A stretch of DNA of 6,081 nucleotides, from positions 1-6,081 of the forward strand of contig JAHDDN010000338.1 of the NCBI GenBank assembly GCA_020629335.1, read 5' to 3'. The notes beneath the pieces were generated by a model, which was given only the letters and a program-made list of their open reading frames with translations, was not told the origin of the DNA and ran no database searches. Below are positions 1 through 6,081 of the stretch, in pieces (position 1 is the stretch's first letter; each line of letters starts with the position of its first letter). This DNA is from Chitinophagales bacterium. Lineage in GTDB: Bacteria; Bacteroidota; Bacteroidia; Chitinophagales; UBA2359. The position numbers were made by a program, and so were the translations under genes.

Positions 1-75
1 CTTAAACTATCATTAAAGTGATTGCGGAAAGCGTACTGTTGGAGCTTTTCTTGGTATGTTTTTTTAGTTGAGCGA

Positions 76-2019
76 TTAAGCATCAATTTGAATAGGTAAT
101 TCGATATAAAAAGTACTGCCGACTCCAAATTCCGAACCAGCCCAAATTCGGCCATTATATTTCTCAACGATTTTTTGACAGGTGGCCAAACCAATTCCAC
201 TACCTTCAAATTTATCTCTTGAATGAAGTCTTGTAAAAGCTTGGAAAATACGTTCTAAAAATTCTTCTTTAATACCAATACCATTATCTTCGATGGTGAT
301 TAATACTTTGTCTTCGTTGATTTCTGTATTCAATTTTATGTGTGGAGAAATATCTTTTTTACTATAAGTAATAGAGTTGCTGATAATATTCTGAATAAGC
401 TGTACAAAAGGAGTAAAGTGTCCTTTTACTTTGACCAGTTCACCTATTTCTATCTTTGCATTATGCTCTTGCATTTTAAGCATCAAATTACTCTTGACAA
501 CCGTGATAACATCTTCGAAATCTACTTCAGTAGCATTACTCATCACAAAGCCACCTGCTCTGGCAAAACTCAACAAATCTTGCATGAAGTAAAACAAACG
601 ATTGGTTGCTTTACTGATATAATCTAAGTAGAGCTCAGCCGTGATTTTATCATCCATATTTAATTTCAACAGATCACAAAAACTGGTAATTGTTCGGATA
701 GGCTCTTTCATATCATGCGAAGCCATATTGACAAAGCGGCTTAACTCATCATTGAGTTCACTTAGATTTTTATTTAAGGCCTCCTTTTGAATTAGTTTCT
801 CTTGATTTTGTTTTAGTTCATACTCCTTTTGTTGCATTTCCATTTGAGCATCTAGCTTAGCTAAGGTCTCTTTCTCTTTTTCACGCACAATTTCTTCATG
901 CACTTCGCTCAGCTTTTTAGAGTACTTATAGGCCATTGGAATATTGCCAATTGATTCATAAGAATTAATAATGGCATTTAGGCTTCTTTTTAGAGAAGTC
1001 ATATCATTATTATCCTGTGCAAATGGATAGCAAAGCTTTCCTATCTCAATAGCTTGTTCATAGTCTTCATTCTGATCTAAGACAGCCGCAATATAGCTCA
1101 AGCTGGTGGTATAGGTTTTAGTTTCAATTTCATTCCTTTCACAAAAAGAAACGATATCTCTTGCAATCCCTAATACCTCTCCGTATTCCTGTTGTTCAAA
1201 TTTTATATTGATGATAAAAACAAGTGTATCATGCTTCAATAAGTCTGATCCTCCCTCTTCTGCTAAGACTAAAGCTTTATTCAGATAAGACATAGCAGTC
1301 TTATAATCTGATTGATGAAAATGTATCTCCCCTAAGTAATTAAGAGCAGTAATAGCATGCTCTCTATTATCATGCTTTTTAGAATACTCCAATAATTCCT
1401 GATAGCACTCTGACGCCTTGTCAAACTGCTTAAGCTGCATATAAATATAACCGATATTGCCTATAGTAGGAGCAATATTATTCTCATGGCCAATTTCTCG
1501 CTTAATCGCAATACTCTCATTAAAATGGTAAAGCGCTTTAGTATAATCAGGTGTTTCGAAATAAATAAACCCAATATTATTATGAATCTTAGCCTTAGCC
1601 CTATCTAAGCCTTCTACTTGTTCAATGACCTCTAAAGCCTCCATTAAGAATTTAAGGGCCTTGTTAGTTTCACCTGAAAAATTATACAATAATCCCTTAT
1701 TGCCCAATAAACTAGCCAACAAAAGATGCTCATCTTCTACTTGCTCAAGTAGAAAAATACCTTCATCAATTTTCTCAATTGCCTCCTTCGTTTCTCCCTT
1801 TATCCGATGATAAATCGAGATAGCATACAAGGAGTAAGCCATTCCCTTGTTATAGCGACAGTCTCTTGCATGTTGATATATGCTTAGAGATTCGGCATAA
1901 CTTTTTTGCAAATCCGTTGTCAGCATTTCTCGAGCAGCGGTATTACGGCTATCGATTTCCTGCCTTAAAGAATCCGTGAGAGTTAAGTTATTATTCAGTA
2001 AGTCACTGGTTTTAACCAT
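76..2019 (-). CDS. Cytoplasmic TPR-repeat sensor histidine kinase
   Basis: This 647-residue protein is a histidine kinase that should autophosphorylate and pass the phosphate to a response regulator. About seven TPR-like helical hairpins fill residues 60-377; for example, 145-178, 186-219 and 226-258 each show the G-x-Y/H plus A-x-x-x-[FY/L] pattern. A charged coiled coil follows (about 370-430). The H-box is at 433-440 (ASHDMKEP, phospho-acceptor His435), of the HDxKEPxR type seen in phytochrome-like kinases. The ATPase domain has an N-box around Asn544 and Asn548, DNGIGI at 578-583, an F-box near 592-595 and GSGIGL at 606-611, so it looks catalytically intact. I see no signal peptide or membrane segment, so it should be cytosolic, with the TPRs as a protein-interaction sensor. 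The ligand is unknown and no response regulator lies in the window. The start fits because the gene opens directly into helical sequence, but there is no Shine-Dalgarno. It is divergent from fahA. Confidence 0.93.
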   Translation of the reverse strand: MVKTSDLLNNNLTLTDSLRQEIDSRNTAAREMLTTDLQKSYAESLSIYQHARDCRYNKGMAYSLYAISIYHRIKGETKEAIEKIDEGIFLLEQVEDEHLLLASLLGNKGLLYNFSGETNKALKFLMEALEVIEQVEGLDRAKAKIHNNIGFIYFETPDYTKALYHFNESIAIKREIGHENNIAPTIGNIGYIYMQLKQFDKASECYQELLEYSKKHDNREHAITALNYLGEIHFHQSDYKTAMSYLNKALVLAEEGGSDLLKHDTLVFIINIKFEQQEYGEVLGIARDIVSFCERNEIETKTYTTSLSYIAAVLDQNEDYEQAIEIGKLCYPFAQDNNDMTSLKRSLNAIINSYESIGNIPMAYKYSKKLSEVHEEIVREKEKETLAKLDAQMEMQQKEYELKQNQEKLIQKEALNKNLSELNDELSRFVNMASHDMKEPIRTITSFCDLLKLNMDDKITAELYLDYISKATNRLFYFMQDLLSFARAGGFVMSNATEVDFEDVITVVKSNLMLKMQEHNAKIEIGELVKVKGHFTPFVQLIQNIISNSITYSKKDISPHIKLNTEINEDKVLITIEDNGIGIKEEFLERIFQAFTRLHSRDKFEGSGIGLATCQKIVEKYNGRIWAGSEFGVGSTFYIELPIQIDA

Positions 2020-2032
2020 AATACCAGATTTA

Positions 2033-2063
2033 GAAATTTAGTACATTTGCTTTCGGGATTCAA
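2033..2063 (-). promoter_or_regulatory. Possible Bacteroidota-type promoter of the TPR kinase gene
   Basis: Read on the minus strand, TAAATTTC (2033-2040) matches the Bacteroidota -7 consensus TAnnTTTG at all but the last base. A TTG (2061-2063) lies 20 bp upstream, as expected for the -33 element. Transcription would start within about ten bases of the ATG at 2019, giving a very short leader, which suits a start without a Shine-Dalgarno. The motif is short and the DNA AT-rich, so a chance match is quite possible. Confidence 0.3.
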
Positions 2064-2167
2064 TCAAAAGCAAGATGATAGTAGTTAGATCACAATAACT
2101 GCATTAGCATGATATTGGTATTTAAATACTTGTATATAATGATAATAGACATTTAAATAAAAGTTTG

Positions 2168-2333
2168 ATGGCGCACCCTGCGGGCCGGGCTATCCGCTTG
2201 TATGAGGCACTGCTATCCACTATTCAGCATAGTCGCCTCTTGTCTTCGCTTATCGCTCAGCCTTCGTTGCTCCTTGCTTCATTAGCGGCTATCAGCCCCT
2301 CATATCGCTGCTATCCCTTGCGCTAGGATAAGG
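2168..2333. repeat. GC-rich intergenic element resembling a dispersed Bacteroidota repeat
   Basis: By hand count, 2171-2330 is about 56% G+C, while the following 60 bases (2341-2400) are about 20%. The block is bounded by GCGCA (2171-2175) and TGCGC (2319-2323) in inverted orientation. The motif GCTATC occurs four times, at 2189, 2212, 2288 and 2310, three times as GCTATCC. Inverted pairs lie inside: TATGAGG (2201-2207) with CCTCATA (2298-2304), ACTAT/ATAGT (2219-2233) and GGCT/AGCC (2287-2297). The left end, with GGGCCGGGCTATCCGC, resembles from memory a non-coding repeat scattered between genes in many Bacteroidota genomes. No open reading frame of note is present. Function is unknown. Repeat status is inferred, because only one copy lies in the window. 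Confidence 0.6.
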
Positions 2334-2366
2334 TTTCGTTTTTTCAAAAAAAAATTATAAAAATTA

Positions 2367-2431
2367 CCTATTTTCGTTCCTCGAAAGAGAAATTCTAATA
2401 AATTGTCCACAAAAGAAGGACAGTAAATAGG
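2367..2431. other. Possible three-way-junction fold in AT-rich spacer
   Basis: An outer stem, CCTATTT (2367-2373) with AAATAGG (2425-2431), encloses two hairpins. The first is CTC-GAAA-GAG (2380-2389), with two more A-T pairs after one mismatch. The second is TGTCC (2404-2408) with GGACA (2418-2422) around a 9-base loop. The arrangement could fold as RNA or be a protein-binding site, but in such AT-rich DNA it may be chance. Confidence 0.25.
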
Positions 2432-2508
2432 ATAAAATGAAAAGTTCTAATAGGCTTCTCAAACAAAAAGAAGTCAAATAGTTAATTACTTAATTTGGTG
2501 GGTAAGTG

Positions 2509-2556
2509 TCTAATAATGAATGGCAAAAAACAAAAATTTATCATTCATCCATTAGA
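2509..2556. repeat. 13-bp imperfect inverted repeat upstream of fahA
   Basis: TCTAAT (2509-2514) pairs with ATTAGA (2551-2556), and ATGAATG (2516-2522) pairs with CATTCAT (2542-2548). They are separated by a one-base/two-base internal loop and a 19-base, A-rich loop. It ends about 80 bp before the fahA start. It could be an operator for a dimeric regulator, an RNA hairpin in the leader, or part of a small repeat. There is no T-run after it, so a terminator role is unlikely. Confidence 0.5.
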
Positions 2557-2637
2557 TATTTAGCGTGTTTAGGCCGCTTTAACTATTAAAATATATCAGA
2601 ACTCTATTAATTATGTAACAAATTTAGTGCCTTTATT

Positions 2638-3912
2638 ATGAAGATCAATGCAAATAATCCTCAGCTTAAATCATGGATAGCTGTCCCCGCTAATAGTGAT
2701 TTCCCTATTCAAAATATCCCTTTTGGAATTTTCAAGACAGCTAATAGTAATGCAAGAGCTGCCACGGCTATAGGCAATTATGTCTTAGACTTAGGAACCT
2801 TAGCGCTATTAGGTTACTTTGATGAATTGGGAATATCCGCCTCCATTTTTAATCAATCTACTCTTAATGAACTACTTAAGTTAAGCAAAAAAGAATGGCG
2901 TGCAGTAAGAGAGCGTATTTCTCAATTATTGAAAAAGGATAATGCCGAATTAAGAGATCATCAATCACATAGAGAATTGGTGCTATATCCGATGGATAAA
3001 GTAGACCTACTCATGCCAGTTAAAATAGGAGATTATACTGATTTTTACGCCAGTATAGAACATGCAACTAATATCGGTACTATGTTTAGAGGAGTTGAAA
3101 ATGCCCTTATGCCTAACTGGCTTCATCTACCTGTTGGCTATCATGGACGTGCATCGTCTATTATAGTATCCAATACTCCCATACACCGCCCCAAAGGCCA
3201 AATGCGACCTGATGATACACAACCACCAGTATTTGGAGAATGTAAGCTCTTAGATTTTGAACTAGAAGTAGGCTATATCCTTGGTCAAGGCAAGGAATTA
3301 GGGCATTCTATCAGCACAGACGAAGCAGAAGACTACGTTTTTGGAATCGTACTATTCAATGATTGGTCTGCTCGAGATATACAAAAATGGGAATATGTTC
3401 CACTTGGCCCTTTCTTAGGAAAGAATTTTGCCAGCACCATTTCTCCTTGGATTGTCACTTTAGATGCTTTAGAACCCTTCAAAGTTGCTGCCCCTAAACC
3501 AAGGGTGCCAATATTGCCCTACTTACAATACAAAGGAGATAAAGCCATAGACATCAATTTAGAAGTAGCTATTCAACCAGAAAACGCTGACCCAAGTACG
3601 GTAGCTCGTTCTAACTTCAAATATATGTACTGGACCATCGCTCAACAAGTCGCTCACCATACAGTTAATGGATGTAATATCATGGCAGGAGATATGATGG
3701 CTTCAGGCACAATTAGTGGAGCAACAGCAGACTCCTATGGCTCCATGCTAGAGCTTAGCTGGAGAGGAAGTAAACCATTAAAAATGAAAGACGGTAGCGA
3801 ACGTAAATTTGTATTAGATGGTGATACCGTTATCATGAAAGGGCATGCTCAAAAAGGCGACCTCCGTATTGGATTTGGAGAAGTTAAGAATAAAGTATTA
3901 CCAGCCTTGTAG
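2638..3912 (+). CDS. fahA: Fumarylacetoacetase (fumarylacetoacetate hydrolase)
   Basis: This cytosolic enzyme splits 4-fumarylacetoacetate into fumarate and acetoacetate, the last step of tyrosine, phenylalanine and homogentisate breakdown. It has 424 residues, the usual length for the eukaryote-like family. The N-terminal SH3-like domain covers roughly 1-125 (WIAVPANSDFPIQNIPFG at 13-30) and the catalytic beta-roll follows. By alignment from memory with mouse FAH, the Ca/Mg ligands are Asp135, Glu208, Glu210 and Asp242. The catalytic His is His142. Other active-site residues are Tyr137, Arg151, Tyr168, Arg246, Gln249, Tyr253, Lys262, Thr358 and Glu372. All are kept, so it should be active. 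The ATG at 2638 gives the expected N-terminus; no Shine-Dalgarno is visible. The usual partners (hmgA, hppD, maleylacetoacetate isomerase) are not in the window. It may be co-transcribed with the hydrolase gene 56 bp downstream. Confidence 0.97.
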   Translation: MKINANNPQLKSWIAVPANSDFPIQNIPFGIFKTANSNARAATAIGNYVLDLGTLALLGYFDELGISASIFNQSTLNELLKLSKKEWRAVRERISQLLKKDNAELRDHQSHRELVLYPMDKVDLLMPVKIGDYTDFYASIEHATNIGTMFRGVENALMPNWLHLPVGYHGRASSIIVSNTPIHRPKGQMRPDDTQPPVFGECKLLDFELEVGYILGQGKELGHSISTDEAEDYVFGIVLFNDWSARDIQKWEYVPLGPFLGKNFASTISPWIVTLDALEPFKVAAPKPRVPILPYLQYKGDKAIDINLEVAIQPENADPSTVARSNFKYMYWTIAQQVAHHTVNGCNIMAGDMMASGTISGATADSYGSMLELSWRGSKPLKMKDGSERKFVLDGDTVIMKGHAQKGDLRIGFGEVKNKVLPAL

Positions 3913-3920
3913 GGGCATTT

Positions 3921-3938
3921 TATAAGAAAAAGCTTATA
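3921..3938 (+). other. Weak AT-rich hairpin between fahA and the hydrolase gene
   Basis: TATAAG (3921-3926) and CTTATA (3933-3938) form a 6-bp stem around aaaaag, eight bases after the fahA stop. There is only one G-C pair and no T-run follows, so it is unlikely to stop transcription fully. At most it could attenuate or mark an mRNA end. Confidence 0.2.
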
Positions 3939-3968
3939 TTAGAGATTATTTGTTGAATTTTATCAAAC

Positions 3969-5213
3969 ATGAGGTATTATTTAGTAGCTATAATATTATC
4001 AGTTTGTGCATTTAGCTTAAATGCACAAATAGATTGCTCTGATGATCGCTATTCTGAGCCTATTTATGAGGTAGAGGTAAATAGCGGTATAGAGTTTGGC
4101 GGAAGTGCGCAGCCTTCTGAGCCAGATAATATAGTGCCATTACTCATGGATGTTTATTCTCCTGTTGAAGCCGAAGGGGATGATATAGAAGCTCGACCAT
4201 TAATCATTATGGCCTTTGGTGGAGCATTTATACTAGGAGCGAGAACTTCTCCTGATATAGTTGAAATCTGTAATCGTTTTGCAGCAAGAGGATATGTGGC
4301 GGTTTCCATAGATTATCGCTTAACTAATGAGCTAGTTACTAATCCTTCTGAAGAGTTGGGAACCTATGCTGTTTTAAAAGGGGTACATGATATGAAAGCT
4401 GCTGTTCGCTATTTTCATAAAGAAGCGGGTACTTATAGAATTGATCCCAGTCATATTTATGTTGGAGGCGTATCAGCAGGTGCATTCTTAGCGCTCCATA
4501 CAGCCTATATGGATGAATTAGGCGAAATCCCCGAATTAATTATAGATGAATTAGAAGCGGAAGGTGGGGTAGAAGGGAATAGTGGAAATCCTGATTATCC
4601 GTCCGATGTTGCTGGAGTGATTAACCTTTGTGGTGCTTTGGGCGATGCGGATTGGATACAAGTAGATGATTTACCAATCGTAAGTGTGCATGGGACTGAT
4701 GATGGGGTAGTGCCTTATGGTACAGATACGCTTACTACTTTAGACATTAATATGCTGGTAGATGGTAGCGCCAGTATACATGAACGAACAGAAGAACTTA
4801 ATTTGACATCTGCTTTTTATTCTTTTGAAGGAGCAGGACATACCCCCTTTATATTAGGAGGTGGGAGCGATATTACTTCCGCTTATATGGATACGACTTT
4901 TAATTTTGTTAATGATTTTCTATACGACAGAGTATGTGATATCACTAATATAGAATCTATTAATAGCAGTGGCCCACAAATACATTTTTACCCCAATCCT
5001 GTAAAAGAAGAGTTAAATGTTAGTTTACCTATCGATTTAAAGGGTGATTTTTATTATCGTTTGATGAATATTAATGGGGCCATCATTCAGGCAGGTTCCT
5101 TTGGTCAAACACGCTCAGTAAATATAGAGCGAAGCAATCAAACAAACGGCTACTATTTATTTGAAATCTATAGCAACAATATGTCAATTATCAAGAAAAT
5201 ATTGTTTGAGTAA
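3969..5213 (+). CDS. Secreted alpha/beta hydrolase (esterase/lipase-like) with T9SS type A sorting domain
   Basis: This 414-residue protein should be exported by Sec and then cross the outer membrane by type IX secretion, to be released or surface-bound. Residues 1-19 form a signal peptide with cleavage likely after LNA; Cys13 does not sit in a lipobox. The alpha/beta-hydrolase domain spans about 55-320. It has an oxyanion-type loop FGGAF (83-87), where many relatives have HGGG. The nucleophile elbow is GVSAG (167-171, Ser169). The likely acid is Asp245 in HGTDDGVVP, and the likely base is His291 in GAGHTPF. A loop at 183-212 is rich in Asp and Glu. The tail (about 336-414) starts with FYPNPVKEELNV and ends with NGYYLFEI and IIKKILFE, typical of the T9SS type A (Por secretion) domain. 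The substrate is unknown; carboxyl-ester or acylated-polysaccharide hydrolysis are guesses. It may be read through from fahA, but no functional link is evident. Confidence 0.9.
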   Translation: MRYYLVAIILSVCAFSLNAQIDCSDDRYSEPIYEVEVNSGIEFGGSAQPSEPDNIVPLLMDVYSPVEAEGDDIEARPLIIMAFGGAFILGARTSPDIVEICNRFAARGYVAVSIDYRLTNELVTNPSEELGTYAVLKGVHDMKAAVRYFHKEAGTYRIDPSHIYVGGVSAGAFLALHTAYMDELGEIPELIIDELEAEGGVEGNSGNPDYPSDVAGVINLCGALGDADWIQVDDLPIVSVHGTDDGVVPYGTDTLTTLDINMLVDGSASIHERTEELNLTSAFYSFEGAGHTPFILGGGSDITSAYMDTTFNFVNDFLYDRVCDITNIESINSSGPQIHFYPNPVKEELNVSLPIDLKGDFYYRLMNINGAIIQAGSFGQTRSVNIERSNQTNGYYLFEIYSNNMSIIKKILFE

Positions 5214-5231
5214 TATCGATTTGGAGAACTA

Positions 5232-5336
5232 AAAACAAAAAAAGCTCCCACAGTTTAGAATTTACAATAGTGAATGAGTAATTGACTGGTTATCTCCATC
5301 ATACTTTTTCATTATTTCTAACTGCGGAAGCTCTTA
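5232..5336 (-). terminator. Long stem with U-tract on the minus strand (terminator or end of a small RNA)
   Basis: The arms 5243-5260 and 5316-5332 pair over about 15 bp with two mismatches and one bulge. Read as a minus-strand transcript, both mismatches become G-U wobbles. The 3' arm then runs straight into TTTTTTTGTTTTT (ending near 5231), so the structure is oriented to stop minus-strand transcription. An inner pairing, AATAGTGAA (5266-5274) with TTCATTATT (5309-5317), overlaps the outer arm by two bases and may extend or compete with the fold. The loop of about 55 bases is long for a simple terminator, so a structured RNA is an alternative. The stem lies over 150 bases past the bioY stop. 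Confidence 0.5.
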
Positions 5337-5343
5337 AGAAAGA

Positions 5344-5364
5344 CTTACACTAGTTAAGTGTAAG
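5344..5364. repeat. Perfect 8-bp hairpin in the convergent intergenic region
   Basis: CTTACACT (5344-5351) and AGTGTAAG (5357-5364) pair perfectly around the loop AGTTA. No T-run follows on the plus strand. On the minus strand a T-rich stretch (TCTTTCTT) follows, so a weak minus-strand terminator, or a first stem of the adjacent structured region, is possible. Confidence 0.45.
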
Positions 5365-5408
5365 AACTACTATAACAAATTCCCTCTACAAAAAGCTAAA
5401 AAACACCC

Positions 5409-5446
5409 AAAACATTACTTTTACTTAAAAGTTTTTATGTTTTTTT
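5409..5446. terminator. AT-rich bidirectional terminator candidate between the hydrolase gene and bioY
   Basis: AAAACAT (5409-5415) pairs with ATGTTTT (5437-5443), and inside it ACTTTT (5417-5422) pairs with AAAAGT (5427-5432) around a 4-base loop. On the plus strand it ends in a T-run (5440-5446). On the minus strand a T-run follows about eight bases later. It sits between convergent genes, about 45 bases past the bioY stop and 200 past the hydrolase stop. The stem has few G-C pairs, so efficiency is uncertain. Confidence 0.4.
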
Positions 5447-5491
5447 AATGTATCGTAAATATAAGCTATTTTTTTAGATTAACAAAATTAT

Positions 5492-6046
5492 TTAACTGTT
5501 TACCTTGATAAAAATAGTAAAAAAACAGTAAATCGGTATTAATAGTGCTCCTAAAAAGATTTTTATGATGGCTCCAGCAATAAATGGGTAAAATCCATAT
5601 TCTAAAGCTTTCTCTAATCCTACTTGACTACTTAGATGAGTGACTCCAAAGAAAAGAATAATGGCTGTTCCAACAGCCATTGCGATCAATGCTTTGGGGA
5701 AACTACATGCCCATCCTTTTCTTTCACCTAATTTACCTACTCCATAAGCTGCAAAAACAAATCCATATAGAAAGCCACCGCTTCCCCCTGTAATTTTCTC
5801 CCAGCCACCAGTCCAATCAGCAAAAACAGGTAAACCAACTAATCCCATCGCCAAATAGATAAAAACCGCTATTACTCCCCATTTCTTACCTAGTATATAA
5901 GCGACAACTAAAACGGCTAAACTTTGTCCAGTGATAGGGATTTTGGGCAAATCAATCGTCATTTGTGCAAAAATCGCTATAATAATAGCCCCTAATAGGG
6001 CGTAAGCGAATTGTGGTAAATTTTCTAAGAAGGGATTTCGAAGCAT
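5492..6046 (-). CDS. bioY: BioY family biotin transporter (ECF S-component)
   Basis: This 184-residue inner-membrane protein binds and imports biotin. It is the substrate-binding S-component of energy-coupling-factor transporters, and some BioY proteins also work alone. Hydrophobic segments lie at about 12-33, 40-75 (two helices), 92-107, 116-135 and 152-180, giving the six-helix S-component fold. Family motifs are IPITGQSLAV (36-45), YLAMGLVGLPVFADW (64-78), GGSGGFLYGF (87-96) and FYPFIAGAIIKI (152-163) with Lys162. The length is normal. No bioM/bioN (ecfA/ecfT) gene is next to it in the window, so it either acts alone or shares an energizing module encoded elsewhere. The ATG at 6046 fits the usual short cytoplasmic N-terminus; there is no Shine-Dalgarno. 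It is transcribed towards the secreted hydrolase gene. Confidence 0.94.
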   Translation of the reverse strand: MLRNPFLENLPQFAYALLGAIIIAIFAQMTIDLPKIPITGQSLAVLVVAYILGKKWGVIAVFIYLAMGLVGLPVFADWTGGWEKITGGSGGFLYGFVFAAYGVGKLGERKGWACSFPKALIAMAVGTAIILFFGVTHLSSQVGLEKALEYGFYPFIAGAIIKIFLGALLIPIYCFFTIFIKVNS

Positions 6047-6062
6047 AGTTGTATATTTGACA

Positions 6063-6070
6063 CAAAATTA
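6063..6070 (-). promoter_or_regulatory. Candidate -7 promoter element of bioY
   Basis: Read on the minus strand, TAATTTTG matches the Bacteroidota -7 consensus TAnnTTTG exactly and ends 16 bases before the bioY ATG. That would give a leader of about ten bases. The expected -33 TTG would lie beyond the window edge and cannot be checked. I see no biotin-repressor operator or riboswitch in the bases available. Confidence 0.45.
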
Positions 6071-6081
6071 ATAATATCATG

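Larger units (their letters stand above)
2020..2637. other. Divergent intergenic region between the kinase gene and fahA
   Basis: These 618 bp have no credible protein-coding gene. In order they hold the possible kinase promoter (2033-2063), AT-rich spacer, a GC-rich repeat-like block (about 2168-2333), an A-tract around 2345-2354, a possible three-way-junction fold (2367-2431), and an inverted repeat (2509-2556). The last 80 bp before fahA are AT-rich, and I could not find a clear TTG/TAnnTTTG promoter pair there. The region is long for two divergent starts, mainly because of the GC-rich block. Confidence 0.8.

Noticed and set aside
1..21. Frame ending LKLSLK-stop on the plus strand, considered as the tail of a convergent gene
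   Set aside because: Six codons are not enough to support a gene, and nothing else in positions 1-75 confirms it.
27..65. Short stem GAAAGC/GCTTTTC followed by a T-run near the window start, considered as a terminator
   Set aside because: The stem has a bulge and the T-run begins eight bases after it on the plus strand; on the minus strand, where the kinase gene ends, no T-run follows. Too weak to call.
340..627. Open frame of 95 codons on the plus strand
   Set aside because: It lies wholly antisense to the ATPase/DHp part of the TPR kinase, and its translation shows no recognisable domain; a shadow of the real gene.
1625..1810. Open frame of 61 codons on the plus strand
   Set aside because: It is antisense to the TPR region and low-complexity (Ser/Lys-rich) with no family resemblance; a shadow.
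2516..2563. Tiny 15-codon frame (MNGKKQKFIIHPLDI) upstream of fahA, considered as a leader peptide
   Set aside because: It overlaps the inverted repeat, lacks runs of Tyr or Phe expected for an attenuator of tyrosine breakdown, and has no ribosome-binding signal.
5483..5490. Second TAATTTTG on the minus strand at the bioY stop, considered as a promoter for a downstream small RNA
   Set aside because: There is no TTG at the expected 19-21 bp upstream, and it is far from the structured region; likely chance in AT-rich DNA.

Overview
The window looks like chromosomal DNA from a member of the Bacteroidota, most likely a free-living, probably marine Cytophagales-type bacterium (the genus cannot be fixed from the sequence). 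The reasons are AT-rich intergenic DNA, no clear Shine-Dalgarno sequences before any of the four starts, possible TAnnTTTG-type promoter boxes, a secreted protein with a type A type IX secretion (T9SS) sorting tail, and a BioY with features I associate with this phylum. The content reads as ordinary chromosome: I see no transposase, integrase, phage gene, CRISPR array, tRNA or rRNA.

Layout. (1) 76-2019, minus: a cytoplasmic histidine kinase with TPR repeats and no membrane segment. (2) 2020-2637: a 618-bp divergent intergenic region. It holds a GC-rich element of about 165 bp that resembles a dispersed intergenic repeat of Bacteroidota, then AT-rich DNA with a possible three-way-junction fold and a 13-bp imperfect inverted repeat upstream of fahA. 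(3) 2638-3912, plus: fumarylacetoacetase, the last enzyme of tyrosine and homogentisate breakdown, with all catalytic and metal-binding residues present. (4) 3969-5213, plus: a secreted alpha/beta hydrolase with a T9SS tail, 56 bp after fahA and possibly co-transcribed with it. (5) 5214-5491: a convergent intergenic region with an AT-rich bidirectional terminator candidate, a perfect 8-bp hairpin, and a long stem that pairs better in a minus-strand transcript and ends there in a U-tract. (6) 5492-6046, minus: BioY, the biotin-binding membrane protein, with a TAnnTTTG box just upstream.

How the genes relate. They do not form an evident single pathway. The kinase has no response regulator in the window, fahA lacks its usual tyrosine-catabolic partners here, and BioY has no ATPase or T-component beside it. 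The parts most worth a second look are non-coding: the GC-rich repeat, the inverted repeat before fahA, and the structured minus-strand region between the hydrolase and bioY. I did not find a convincing new multi-gene system.
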